Shown here: positions 1 to 8,864 of the stretch, piece by piece
Layout: every line of letters starts with the position of its first letter
How positions within the stretch are numbered: position 1 is the first letter of the stretch
Assembly (NCBI GenBank): GCA_040219085.1
Contig: JAVJTC010000002.1
Location: 62,001 to 126,000 of the forward strand
Source: Acidimicrobiales bacterium
GTDB lineage: Bacteria > Actinomycetota > Acidimicrobiia > Acidimicrobiales > JAVJTC01
DNA: 64,000 nucleotides
Direction of reading: 5' to 3'
The notes under the pieces: model-generated
Databases searched by the model: none
What the model was told of the DNA's origin: nothing
What the model saw: only the letters and a program-made list of their open reading frames with translations
Translations under genes and position numbers: made by a program

Positions 1-467
1 TGGTGGGTGAGGCCGCGGCCGCCCAGATGCGGACCATCCTGACACGGGTGGTCGACGAGGGAACCGGACAACTCGCCGCCGTGGAGGGCTACGCGGTCGC
101 CGGCAAGACGGGGACGGCGTGGAAGCCGCTTCCCGGGGGCGGCTACGAGGACGGCGCAGGCAACTTCACGTACGTGACGACGTTCGCGGGGTTCCTGCCC
201 GCCGACGACCCGCAGATCTCGATCATCGTCGTCATCGACGAACCCTCCGCCAGCATCTACGCGAGTTTCGCATCGGCACCACCGTTCGCGGAACTGGCGC
301 GCTACACCCTGCGGCATCTGCGGATACCGCCCACCGGTGGTGTGGTCGCCGACATCCCCACTCCCGAGCCGGTCGCTGATCCGGCCCCCGACGCCCTGGC
401 GGTGGGTGTGGCGGAGGGCCCCGCCACCGACGGTGAGCTCGAGGAGGCATCCGGTGCGGGACCGTGA
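1..467 (+). CDS. ftsI: Peptidoglycan transpeptidase FtsI/PBP3 (C-terminal part)
   Basis: This is the 3' end of a class B penicillin-binding protein; its start lies outside the window. About 154 residues are visible. The KTGTA motif (residues 35-39 of the fragment) is the third active-site motif of serine transpeptidases (KTG) and is followed by the usual FAGFLPADDP strand that closes the transpeptidase domain. The tail of some 40 residues after the domain is rich in Pro, Ala and acidic residues. The enzyme cross-links septal peptidoglycan outside the membrane. Its position directly before murE is the standard dcw order and favours FtsI/PbpB over other PBPs. The stop codon overlaps the proposed murE start by 14 bp, which suggests coupled translation. 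Confidence 0.9.
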   Translation, partial: VGEAAAAQMRTILTRVVDEGTGQLAAVEGYAVAGKTGTAWKPLPGGGYEDGAGNFTYVTTFAGFLPADDPQISIIVVIDEPSASIYASFASAPPFAELARYTLRHLRIPPTGGVVADIPTPEPVADPAPDALAVGVAEGPATDGELEEASGAGP

Positions 468-1875
468 GGTGCGTCTCGCCGATCTCGCTGACGCGGTGGG
501 TGGCCGTGTCGTCGGCGACGGGGATGTCCACGTCCGCGACATCGCGACCGACTCGCGCGAGGTCCGGCACGGGGACCTCTTCGTGTGCGTCCCGGGACAC
601 ACCGTCGACGGCCACGATTTCGCCGCAGGTGCGGTGGCCGGCGGGGCGGTGGCTCTCGTCGCCGAACGTCCGGTGGCGACGGAGGTCGCAACCATCATGG
701 TCGACTCCGTACGTGCCGTGGTCGGGCCCCTCGCTGCGGCGTTCTTCGACCACCCGTCCCGCGACCTCACAGTGGTCGGAGTCACCGGGACGAACGGGAA
801 GACGACGGTCACACACCTTGTCGCAGCCGCTGCCCGCGGTGGCGGCCACAGCGCAGTCGCTCTCGGGACCCTCTCGGGTCTCCGCACGACCCCGGAGGCC
901 GTCGAACTCCAGCGCAACCTCGATCGCATGCGGGGCCAGGGTGTCGGGGTCGTCGCCCTCGAGGTCTCCTCGCACGCCCTGGCGCAGGGTCGCGTCGCAG
1001 GGACCCGTTTCGCAGTCTCGGTGTTCACCAACCTCTCACCCGAGCACCTCGACTACCACCGGACGATGGACGACTACGAGGCAGCGAAGGCGCGCCTGTT
1101 CGACCCTTCGCTGTCGCAGGCGGCGGTCGTGAACACCGACGACCCCGCCGGCCGTCGCATCGTGGCGCGCCTGGCGATCCCGTGCGTCGAGGTGTCGCCC
1201 TCGGCGACCACCGGCGTGTCGTCGGGGCCCGGGTCGACCTCGATGGACTGGCGCGGTGGATCCCTCGAGGTTCCCCTGGGAGGTTCGTTCATGGTGGCCG
1301 ACGCCCTGCTGGCCGCCGAGGCCGCACTCCTGTGCGGCGTCGACGAGGCCGCCGTCCGCGCCGGCCTCCGTTCCGTCGCCGCCGTCCCGGGTCGCTTCGA
1401 GGTGGTCGCTGACGGAGCCGACGGCGCCCTCGTGATCGTGGACTACGCCCACACGCCCGACGCGTTGGCGACGACGCTCGACTCGGCACGCTCGTTCGCC
1501 CCGGGGCGCCTCACTGTCGTCTTCGGCTGCGGTGGGGATCGCGACACCGCCAAGCGTCCGGTGATGGGCGACATCGCGGCCCGGCGTGCGGACCGGGTGG
1601 TGATCACCAGCGACAACCCCCGCACCGAGAACCCCGCAGCCATCGCGGCCGCGATCCTCGACGGCGTCGACGAGAACCATCGACCTCACGTAGAGGTCGA
1701 GCTCGATCGCCGACGGGCGATTTCCATCGCCCTCGACGATGCCGGAGTCGGCGACGTCGTGGTCGTCGCCGGGAAGGGCCACGAGACCACCCAGGACATC
1801 GGTGGCGTGGTGACCCCATTCGACGACCGTGCCGTGGTGGCATCGCTGCTGGCCCCGGGGGAGGGCGCGCCGTGA
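454..1875 (+). CDS. murE: UDP-MurNAc-tripeptide ligase MurE (meso-DAP adding)
   Basis: This cytoplasmic ATP-dependent ligase adds the third stem-peptide residue to UDP-MurNAc-L-Ala-D-Glu. The predicted protein has 473 residues, normal for MurE. The Mur ligase P-loop TGTNGKTT is at residues 111-118. The DNPR motif near residue 387 (in DNPRTENP) is the signature of enzymes that use meso-diaminopimelate rather than lysine. The GTG start at 454 is chosen because a strong GAGGAGG ribosome-binding site (441-447) sits 6 nt upstream and the protein then begins at the expected place. The reading frame stays open further upstream, but that stretch is out-of-frame ftsI sequence. The stop overlaps mraY by 4 bp. 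No murF follows, which is unusual. Confidence 0.95.
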   Translation: MRDREVRLADLADAVGGRVVGDGDVHVRDIATDSREVRHGDLFVCVPGHTVDGHDFAAGAVAGGAVALVAERPVATEVATIMVDSVRAVVGPLAAAFFDHPSRDLTVVGVTGTNGKTTVTHLVAAAARGGGHSAVALGTLSGLRTTPEAVELQRNLDRMRGQGVGVVALEVSSHALAQGRVAGTRFAVSVFTNLSPEHLDYHRTMDDYEAAKARLFDPSLSQAAVVNTDDPAGRRIVARLAIPCVEVSPSATTGVSSGPGSTSMDWRGGSLEVPLGGSFMVADALLAAEAALLCGVDEAAVRAGLRSVAAVPGRFEVVADGADGALVIVDYAHTPDALATTLDSARSFAPGRLTVVFGCGGDRDTAKRPVMGDIAARRADRVVITSDNPRTENPAAIAAAILDGVDENHRPHVEVELDRRRAISIALDDAGVGDVVVVAGKGHETTQDIGGVVTPFDDRAVVASLLAPGEGAP

Positions 1876-2903
1876 TCCGCCTGCTCCTGGCCGCGGGCCT
1901 GTCCCTGACGTTCTCGTTGGTGGGAACCCGCTTCCTCATCGACTGGTTGAGGCGTCACCGGATCGGTCAGCCCATCCGCGCCGACGGACCTGACGGTCAC
2001 CACGTGAAAGCCGGTACGCCGACGATGGGCGGTGTCGCGATCGTGGGAGGTGCAACCCTCGCCTATGTCATCTCGGACTACTACAACGGCATCTACACCC
2101 GCACGGGACTCCTCGTCATGGCGGCGATCGTCTGCGCGGCGGGGGTCGGCCTCCTCGACGACTGGATCAAGGTCTCGCGCGAGCGCAACCTCGGCCTCAC
2201 CAAGAGCTCGAAGATCGTCGGCCTCGTGAGCGTCGCCGTCGGCTGGTCGATCCTCATGGTCACCTTCACCGACGTGCACACCGAGCTCTCGTTCACCCGC
2301 CACGATTCGATCGACATCGACCTGGGTCCCGTGGGTTGGGTGATCTGGTCTTCGTTGCTCATTCTGGCAACAGCCAACGCCGTGAATCTCACCGACGGCC
2401 TCGACGGGCTGGCCGGTGGCTCGTCGCTGTTCGGCTACGCGGCGTTCGTCGTCATCAGCTTCTGGGCCTTCCGCAACCAGTCGATCTATGACATCCCCCA
2501 TGCTCTGGACCTCGCCGTGGTGGCTGCGGCGATGCTCGGGGCGTGCGCCGGCTTCCTGTGGTGGAACGCGGCTCCCGCACGGATCTTCATGGGCGACACC
2601 GGGTCGCTGGCACTCGGGACGGGGCTCGCGTGCATGGCGCTGGCGACCAACACCCAGCTCCTGTTGCCGATCATCGGCGCTCTGTTCGTGGCCGAGACGC
2701 TCTCGGTGATCATCCAGGTGGCGAGCTTCCGGATCTTCGGTCGGCGGGTGTTCCGGATGGCCCCCATCCATCACCATTTCGAACTTCTCGGCTGGCACGA
2801 GACCTGGGTCATCATCCGCTTCTGGTTGGTGGCGGGCTTCGCCACCGCACTCGCCCTCGGGCTCTACTACGCCGACTTCATCTCGACGGGGGCGGCGGAT
2901 TGA
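1872..2903 (+). CDS. mraY: Phospho-MurNAc-pentapeptide transferase MraY
   Basis: This integral membrane enzyme moves phospho-MurNAc-pentapeptide from UDP to undecaprenyl phosphate, making lipid I. At 343 residues it is of usual length, with about ten hydrophobic segments. Family motifs are all present: TPTMGG near residue 50, the DDWIK aspartate pair, NLTDGLDGLAGG, GDTGSLALG, and the His cluster PIHHHFELLGW near the C-terminus. It starts with GTG inside the murE stop (GTGA overlap) and ends inside the murD start (TTGA overlap), so it is translationally coupled on both sides. Confidence 0.96.
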   Translation: MIRLLLAAGLSLTFSLVGTRFLIDWLRRHRIGQPIRADGPDGHHVKAGTPTMGGVAIVGGATLAYVISDYYNGIYTRTGLLVMAAIVCAAGVGLLDDWIKVSRERNLGLTKSSKIVGLVSVAVGWSILMVTFTDVHTELSFTRHDSIDIDLGPVGWVIWSSLLILATANAVNLTDGLDGLAGGSSLFGYAAFVVISFWAFRNQSIYDIPHALDLAVVAAAMLGACAGFLWWNAAPARIFMGDTGSLALGTGLACMALATNTQLLLPIIGALFVAETLSVIIQVASFRIFGRRVFRMAPIHHHFELLGWHETWVIIRFWLVAGFATALALGLYYADFISTGAAD

Positions 2904-4243
2904 GCCGGGCACTCGTCGTCGGGTTCGGTGTGACCGGCCGGGCGGTCACACGGGCGCTCGTTCGACGCGGCCACGACGTCGTGGCTGTCGACGACGCCCC
3001 ATCGGCCCGGATGGCCGCCGATGCCGCGGCGGATGCAGTCGAACTCGTGGCGTCGCCGTCGCCAGGGGCCCTGGGAGCGCTCGTCGCCGACGCGGACCTG
3101 TTCGTGCCGAGCCCGGGGATCCCCGAGTGTCACGCGGCGTTCGCGCTCGCCGAGGCACGGGGGCTCGCCGTCACCTCGGAGCTGGACCTGGCGACGGACT
3201 GGGACAGCCGGCCCGTGCTGGCGGTGACGGGGACGAACGGAAAGACGACGGTCACCGACCTGCTCGTGTCGATCCTCGAGGCGACCGGTCTGGGGGTCGT
3301 CGCGGCCGGCAACACGGATGTACCGCTCGTGGCGGCCATCGACGATGCGGCCGTCGACCTGTTCGTCGTGGAGGCATCGTCGTTCCGGCTCGCGCCGACG
3401 ACGCGGTTCGCCCCCGCGGTCGCGACCTGGCTCAACTTCGCGCCCGACCACCTCGACGTGCACCGGAGCCTGGAGGTCTACGAGAGGTCGAAGGCAAAGG
3501 TGTTCGCCCGGGCGGGAGCGTGCGTCGGCAACCTGGACGATCCGGTCGTGGCCGCGCACCTCGCCGCTGTGAACGTGCCCGTCGTCGGCTTCGGGGTCGG
3601 CGCCGGAGCAGGCGGAGGTGCCGCGGCGGTGACCGTGGCCGGCGGTGATCTGACGGTGCACGGCCGATCGCTCTTGGCGGTGTCGGAACTGTGGCGGTCT
3701 CTGCCCCACGACATCGCGAATGCGATGGCTGCCGTCGCGACCATCGAAGCGGCGGCCGCCGCCGGGGTCGTGACCGTCTCCGAGTCGGTGATGGCCGGGG
3801 CGCTGCGTGGATTCGTCGGCCAGCCCCACCGGGTGGCGCTCGTCGCCGAGGTGGGCGGCGTCCGGTGGTACGACGACTCGAAGGCGACGACCCCCCACGC
3901 CGTGTTGGCCGCGCTCGCCGGCTTCGAATCCGTGGTGCTCATCGCCGGCGGCCGCGACAAGGGGGTTGATCTGGCGCCGCTTCTCGAGGGGGCGGCATCC
4001 ATCAAGGCCGTCGTCGGCCTCGGCGAGGCCGGACCCGCGGTCGTCGGGCACTTCGATGGACTGCGGCCGACGGTGCTCGCTGCCGACATGGCCGCCGCCG
4101 TGGGTCACGCCGCCGAGCTCGCGGAGCCCGGTGACGTCGTTCTGTTGTCGCCCGCCTGCGCGTCCTTCGACCAGTACGCCGACTACAGCGCTCGTGGTGA
4201 CGACTTCACCGCACGCGTCCACCGACTCTCCGAGGGGCAATGA
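2900..4243 (+). CDS. murD: UDP-MurNAc-L-alanine:D-glutamate ligase MurD
   Basis: This cytoplasmic ligase adds D-Glu to UDP-MurNAc-L-Ala. It has 447 residues. The N-terminal Rossmann-like part opens with VVGFGVTGRAV, then comes SPGIP, and the ATP-binding loop TGTNGKTT lies near residue 110. The HPD-type and GGRDKG motifs of the C-terminal domain are also present. The only start that fits the family N-terminus is TTG at 2900, which forms a TTGA overlap with the mraY stop. The open frame extends further upstream but there it only covers mraY in another frame. The stop overlaps ftsW (ATGA). Confidence 0.94.
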   Translation: MSRALVVGFGVTGRAVTRALVRRGHDVVAVDDAPSARMAADAAADAVELVASPSPGALGALVADADLFVPSPGIPECHAAFALAEARGLAVTSELDLATDWDSRPVLAVTGTNGKTTVTDLLVSILEATGLGVVAAGNTDVPLVAAIDDAAVDLFVVEASSFRLAPTTRFAPAVATWLNFAPDHLDVHRSLEVYERSKAKVFARAGACVGNLDDPVVAAHLAAVNVPVVGFGVGAGAGGGAAAVTVAGGDLTVHGRSLLAVSELWRSLPHDIANAMAAVATIEAAAAAGVVTVSESVMAGALRGFVGQPHRVALVAEVGGVRWYDDSKATTPHAVLAALAGFESVVLIAGGRDKGVDLAPLLEGAASIKAVVGLGEAGPAVVGHFDGLRPTVLAADMAAAVGHAAELAEPGDVVLLSPACASFDQYADYSARGDDFTARVHRLSEGQ

Positions 4244-5397
4244 TGGCCGCCGTCACGACCAGACCACGCCGACCGGCCGGGCTCGCCCGACCAGCGGGAC
4301 GCCGTTCGGGGACCTTCGTCTCGCTGTTCCTGCTCGTGCTGCTGTTGAACCTCATCGGTCTGGTGATGGTGCTGTCGGCCTCTTCGGTGACCTCGCTCGA
4401 CGACAACGGCTCGAGCTGGTTCCACTTCCAGCGTCAGGCCATCTGGTCGTGTCTCGCCTTCGTCGCCCTGATGGTCACGATGCGCGTCGACTACCACCGC
4501 TGGCGCCACCTCGCCCGTCCGTTCCTGGTCGTGACGGTCGGACTCCTGCTCGTCGTGCTCCTGCCCGGTCTGGGTGTGAGCGCCAACGGGGCGTCCCGCT
4601 GGATCCAGATCGGTCCCATCACGATCCAGCCGTCCGAGCTGGCGAAGCTCGGCATCGTCGTCTTCTCCGCGGACCTGCTCGCGCGGCGTGCGCCGAGTCT
4701 GCACCGCAGCGTCGCGGGGCTGCGCCCGATCGTGGTCGTCGTCGCGATACTCGCCGGGCTCATCCTGCTGCAGCCGAGTCTCGGCGCGGCGATCATCGTC
4801 GGCGCGATCGCATTCGGGGTCATGTTCGTGGCCGGCGTGCGGTTCCTTCCCCTCGCGGCCACCGCGCTCGCGAGCATGGGGCTCGCCACGGCGCTGTCGA
4901 TGTCCGCGAGCTACCGCCGCGACCGGGTCTTCGCCTTCCTCGACCCGTGGGACGACCCCCTCAACACCGGCTACCAGACCATCCAGTCCCTCGTCGGCAT
5001 CGCTTCCGGCGGACTGTCGGGGACCGGCCTCGGGACCGGGCGCGCCAAGTTCGGCTACCTCCCCTTCGCCCACACGGACTTCATCTTCGCCGTGGTCGCC
5101 GAGGAACTCGGCTGGCTGGGAGCGACGTTCGTGATCGCGCTGTTCGTCGGACTCGCGATCGTCGGAATCCGCATCTCGATGCAGTCCCGCGACCTGTTGG
5201 GAACGCTGCTCGCAGCCGGCGTCACGACGTGGTTGACGCTGCAGGCGTTCATCAACATCGGTGCCGTCGTCGGGCTGTTGCCGGTGACGGGGGTCTCGCT
5301 CCCGTTCCTGTCCTTCGGTGGTTCGGCGCTGGTGGTCAACATGGCCGCAATCGGCATCGTGCTCAACGTCGCCCGCCAGGGCAGGGTCGCCTCGTGA
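4240..5397 (+). CDS. ftsW: Lipid II polymerase FtsW (SEDS family)
   Basis: FtsW is a polytopic SEDS glycosyltransferase that polymerises septal glycan with FtsI. The protein has 385 residues with about ten membrane segments after a basic N-terminus of roughly 25 residues. Family motifs are IQPSELAKLG (the conserved PSE loop), DPWDDPLNTGYQ and the FAHTDFIFAVVAEELG segment. The genomic place (murD-ftsW-murG) separates it from RodA. It begins at ATG 4240 (ATGATG) in a 4-bp overlap with murD and ends in a GTGA overlap with murG. Confidence 0.95.
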   Translation: MMAAVTTRPRRPAGLARPAGRRSGTFVSLFLLVLLLNLIGLVMVLSASSVTSLDDNGSSWFHFQRQAIWSCLAFVALMVTMRVDYHRWRHLARPFLVVTVGLLLVVLLPGLGVSANGASRWIQIGPITIQPSELAKLGIVVFSADLLARRAPSLHRSVAGLRPIVVVVAILAGLILLQPSLGAAIIVGAIAFGVMFVAGVRFLPLAATALASMGLATALSMSASYRRDRVFAFLDPWDDPLNTGYQTIQSLVGIASGGLSGTGLGTGRAKFGYLPFAHTDFIFAVVAEELGWLGATFVIALFVGLAIVGIRISMQSRDLLGTLLAAGVTTWLTLQAFINIGAVVGLLPVTGVSLPFLSFGGSALVVNMAAIGIVLNVARQGRVAS

Positions 5398-6503
5398 CCG
5401 CGCCGATCTGGGCGGTCGTGGCGGGTGGTGGCACGGCCGGCCACGTGTTCCCCGGTATCGCGATCGGCCGGGCTCTCGTGGCGGCCGGGCATCCGCCGGA
5501 GTCGATCCACTTCGTCGGCAGCCGTCGCGGTGTCGACAGCGACCTGGTCCCCGCGGCGGGCTTCGATCTGACCGTGCTGCCCGGTCGGGGCATCCGACGT
5601 CGGCTCACCTTCGACAACGTCGCAGCGATCACGGGTCTGGCTCGTGGGCTGTGGCAGGCCCATCGTCTGCTCGGTCGTCTCCGCCCCCGCGTGGTGATCT
5701 CGCTCGGTGGCTACGCCTCCGTGCCCTGTGCCGTTGCGGCGCTCCTGCGCCGCATCCCCGTGGTGGTCGCCGAGCAGAACGCCGTACCCGGTGCCGCGAA
5801 CCGTCTCGTCGCCCGCTGGGCGCGCGCCTGTGCCGTCTCCTTCGCCGGTACGGACCTGCCGCGCTCGGTTCTGACGGGGAACCCGGTGCGTGAGGAGATC
5901 CTCGCCGTGGACCGGTCCGCAGGGCGTGCCGCGGCACGCACCCGGCTCGAAGTCCCCGTCGACCGGCATCTGATCGTCGTCTTCGGGGGTTCGCTCGGGG
6001 CCCGCCGCGTCAACCGGGCCACGGTCGACGCCTGTCGGATCCTCGCCGGACGGGGAGACCTGGCGGTCCGCCACATCGTCGGGGACCGTGACTGGGAGGA
6101 GGTCGCGGAGTCGGTCGTCGACGAGGGTGCCCTGACCCGTCGGCTCGTGCGTTTCGAGAACGACATGGCGAGCGTCTTCGCGGCTGCCGATCTCGTCGTC
6201 TGTCGGGCCGGTGCCACCTCGGTCGCGGAGCTGACCGTCACCGGCACGCCGTCGGTGCTCGTCCCCCTACCGGGCGCACCGGGTGACCACCAGAGCGCCA
6301 ATGCCCGGGCGGTCGAGCGGACGGGTGGTGCGGTGGTAGTGCCCGACGAAGAACTCGACGGGCCCCGGCTCGCGGAGCTCATCACCACCCTCCTGGGCGA
6401 CCCGGACCGCCTGGCGACCATGGGTGCAGCAGCCGCGTCCATGGCACACCGTGACGCGGCGGCCGCAGTCGCCCGTCTGGCTGAGGAGTACGCCCGTGCG
6501 TGA
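5394..6503 (+). CDS. murG: Lipid II-forming GlcNAc transferase MurG
   Basis: MurG is a peripheral membrane GT-B enzyme that transfers GlcNAc from UDP-GlcNAc to lipid I. The 369-residue product has the glycine-rich N-terminal loop GGGTAGHVFP (11-20), VVAEQNAVPG, and the second glycine-rich loop GGSLGARRVN near residue 200. CRAGATSVAEL and LPGAPGDHQSANA, near the C-terminus, form the UDP-GlcNAc pocket. The GTG start at 5394 overlaps the ftsW stop by 4 bp and puts the GGGTAGH loop at the normal distance from the N-terminus. Confidence 0.95.
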   Translation: MTAPIWAVVAGGGTAGHVFPGIAIGRALVAAGHPPESIHFVGSRRGVDSDLVPAAGFDLTVLPGRGIRRRLTFDNVAAITGLARGLWQAHRLLGRLRPRVVISLGGYASVPCAVAALLRRIPVVVAEQNAVPGAANRLVARWARACAVSFAGTDLPRSVLTGNPVREEILAVDRSAGRAAARTRLEVPVDRHLIVVFGGSLGARRVNRATVDACRILAGRGDLAVRHIVGDRDWEEVAESVVDEGALTRRLVRFENDMASVFAAADLVVCRAGATSVAELTVTGTPSVLVPLPGAPGDHQSANARAVERTGGAVVVPDEELDGPRLAELITTLLGDPDRLATMGAAAASMAHRDAAAAVARLAEEYARA

Positions 6504-7890
6504 CGCCGTCCGCCTCGACCTCGACCCGACGCATCGGCTGCGTGTCCATCTCGTCGGCATCGGTGGGGCCGGCATGAGCGCCATCGCGACGGTGCTCGCA
6601 ACTCTGGGCCATGAGGTGACCGGCAGCGACCTGCGGACGTCGCGATCGCTCGAGAGCCTCCGGGCCCGCGGCATCGACGTGCGCGTCGGTCACGACGCCT
6701 CGGCTGTGGCCGGGGTGGACGTCGTCACCAGGTCGACCGCGGTGCCCGATCACAACGTCGAGGTCGTCGCCGCGCGCGAAGCCGGGATTCCCGTTCTGTC
6801 GCGGGCCGAGGTCCTGGCGGCCCTCACCCTCCTTCGACCGACTCTGGCGGTCGCAGGTACCCATGGGAAGACGACGACCTCGTCGATGACGGCACTGGCG
6901 CTGCGTCACGCCGGCCTGGACCCCTCCTTCATCATCGGTGGCGACGTGAACGAGATCGGCTCCGGGGCCCACTGGGGCGGTGACGACGGCTGGTTCGTGG
7001 TGGAGGCCGACGAGAGTGACGGGACCTTCCTCGCACTCGATGCCGGCGCCGCCATCGTGACGAGCGTCGAGCCTGACCACCTCGAGCACTGGGGTGGGTT
7101 CGACGCGTTGAGCGACGCCTTCGGTGAGTTCCTCGCGCGCGTCGACGGACCCCGGATCGTCTACGCCGACGACCCGGGCGCAGCCGCGGTCGCCGAGCGG
7201 GTGGGTGCGTTGACCTACGGCGTGTCGGCCGATGCCGACGTCCGTCTCGTGGATCGCCGGGCCCGCCGTACGGGTTCGTCGTTCCGGCTGGAGCGCGCCG
7301 GCCAACTCCTCGCCGAGGTGACCATTCCCCTCCCCGGGCTGCACAACGCTCTGAACGCGACCGCAGCGCTCGTGGCCGCGACCGAGCTCGGAGCCGACGT
7401 GGATGCCGTCGTCGAGGCGCTCGGCCGTTTCGCCGGGGTGGCGCGTCGCTTCGAGCATCGCGGCACCGCCGGCGGAGTCACCTTCGTCGACGACTACGCG
7501 CATCTGCCGACAGAGGTCGCGGCGACCCTCGAGGCCGCACGCGGCGGCGGGTGGGACCGGATCGTGTGTGTCTTCCAACCGCACCGGTTCAGCCGCACCG
7601 AGACCCTCGCGGCGACCTTCGCCGACGCATTCGGTGACGCCGACCGCATCGTCGTGACGGACGTGTACGGCGCAGGGGAGAAACCCCGACCCGGTGTCAC
7701 GGGCAAGTTGATCGTCGACGCGGTTCTCGACGCACACCCGCGGGCCGATGTCGCATGGCTTCCCCACCGCGGCGATCTCACGGACTACCTCACCCGGCGA
7801 CTACGGCCCGGCGACCTGTGCCTCACGTTGGGCGCGGGCGACCTCCCTTCGATGGCCGATGTCGTCGCGGCCCAGCTGGAGCAGCGATGA
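6496..7890 (+). CDS. murC: UDP-MurNAc:L-alanine ligase MurC
   Basis: MurC adds the first L-Ala to UDP-MurNAc in the cytoplasm. The product has 464 residues. GIGGAGMSAI (21-30) is the UDP-binding loop and GTHGKTTT (near 120) is the ATP-binding P-loop typical of MurC. EADESDG and the DDYAH motif of the C-terminal domain are also clear. GTG at 6496 is preferred because GAGGAG (6483-6488) lies 7 nt upstream; the gene then overlaps murG by 8 bp. The stop overlaps murB (ATGA). Confidence 0.95.
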   Translation: MRDAVRLDLDPTHRLRVHLVGIGGAGMSAIATVLATLGHEVTGSDLRTSRSLESLRARGIDVRVGHDASAVAGVDVVTRSTAVPDHNVEVVAAREAGIPVLSRAEVLAALTLLRPTLAVAGTHGKTTTSSMTALALRHAGLDPSFIIGGDVNEIGSGAHWGGDDGWFVVEADESDGTFLALDAGAAIVTSVEPDHLEHWGGFDALSDAFGEFLARVDGPRIVYADDPGAAAVAERVGALTYGVSADADVRLVDRRARRTGSSFRLERAGQLLAEVTIPLPGLHNALNATAALVAATELGADVDAVVEALGRFAGVARRFEHRGTAGGVTFVDDYAHLPTEVAATLEAARGGGWDRIVCVFQPHRFSRTETLAATFADAFGDADRIVVTDVYGAGEKPRPGVTGKLIVDAVLDAHPRADVAWLPHRGDLTDYLTRRLRPGDLCLTLGAGDLPSMADVVAAQLEQR

Positions 7891-8864
7891 CGGCTCTCGA
7901 CGAGGTCGCGGGTCGGCTCGACGAGGCGCTCGGCGCCGGTCGGGTCCGACGGCGTGTGGACATCGGAACCCTGACCACCTACCGGGTCGGTGGAGCAGCG
8001 GAGGTCTTCGTGGAGCTCGACTCGGAGGAGGAACTCCTGGCCGTGGCCTCCGCGGTGGAGGACGTTCGTTGCGCCGGTGGTGATGTCGCGGTACTGGTCG
8101 TGGGGCGGGGCTCGAACCTGCTCGTGGCCGACACCGGGTTCGCCGGCGTCGCCCTGCGCCTGGGGGAGGGGTTCGCATCGATCACGATCGACGACGTCAC
8201 GGTTCGCTGCGGAGGTGCGGCGCCACTGCCGGCGGTGGCGCGTCGCACCGCTGCGGAGGGGCTCAGTGGATTCGAGTGGGCCGTAGGGGTGCCCGGCTCC
8301 GTCGGCGGCGCCGTGCGGATGAACGCCGGGGGACACGGCTCGGACATGGCGGCGTCGCTCGTCGACGCCCGCATCGTCGATCTGGCCGGGGCGACAGTGG
8401 CGACCAGGTCCGCCACGGATCTGGCACTGGGTTACCGGTCCTCTGCGCTGGGCGCCGACGACGTGGTGACATCCGCCACGATCTCACTCGTGCGGGGGGA
8501 GCGTGGCGCTGCCGAAGAGGAGATCGCGGCCATCGTCCGCTGGCGGCGCGACAACCAGCCGGGCGGTCAGAACGCCGGTTCGGTCTTCGTCAATCCGGCG
8601 GGAGACGCCGCGGGCCGCCTCATCGACCTCGCCGGGTGCAAGGGACTACGGATCGGGTCGGCGGAGGTGTCGATGAAGCATGCCAACTTCATCCAGGTCG
8701 ATCCGGGTGGTTCCGCGGCGGACGTGCGTGAGCTGATGGCGACGGTCGCCGAACAGGTCCGTCGCCACAGCGGTGTGGTGCTGAGGGCCGAGACACGGTT
8801 GGTGGGTTTCGACGAGCAGGACGTGGACGACGGGCACGACGATCGAGGAGGTCGGCGACGATGA
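7887..8864 (+). CDS. murB: UDP-N-acetylenolpyruvoylglucosamine reductase MurB
   Basis: MurB is the FAD enzyme that reduces UDP-GlcNAc-enolpyruvate to UDP-MurNAc with NADPH. The 325-residue product shows TYRVGG near residue 33, the FAD-binding GRGSNLLV, GVPGSVGGAVRMNAG, and NAGSVFVNP, whose Ser (about residue 232) is the catalytic proton donor. KHANFI and an ETRLVG ending complete the type I pattern. It starts at ATG 7887 within the murC stop and ends in an ATGA overlap with ftsQ, the usual neighbour order in Actinobacteria. Confidence 0.95.
   Translation: MTALDEVAGRLDEALGAGRVRRRVDIGTLTTYRVGGAAEVFVELDSEEELLAVASAVEDVRCAGGDVAVLVVGRGSNLLVADTGFAGVALRLGEGFASITIDDVTVRCGGAAPLPAVARRTAAEGLSGFEWAVGVPGSVGGAVRMNAGGHGSDMAASLVDARIVDLAGATVATRSATDLALGYRSSALGADDVVTSATISLVRGERGAAEEEIAAIVRWRRDNQPGGQNAGSVFVNPAGDAAGRLIDLAGCKGLRIGSAEVSMKHANFIQVDPGGSAADVRELMATVAEQVRRHSGVVLRAETRLVGFDEQDVDDGHDDRGGRRR

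Noticed and set aside
3807-5393. Upstream in-frame extension of murG that would cover ftsW
   Set aside because: The family N-terminus and the GTGA overlap place the murG start at 5394; the upstream part is Arg- and Pro-rich frame-shifted ftsW sequence.
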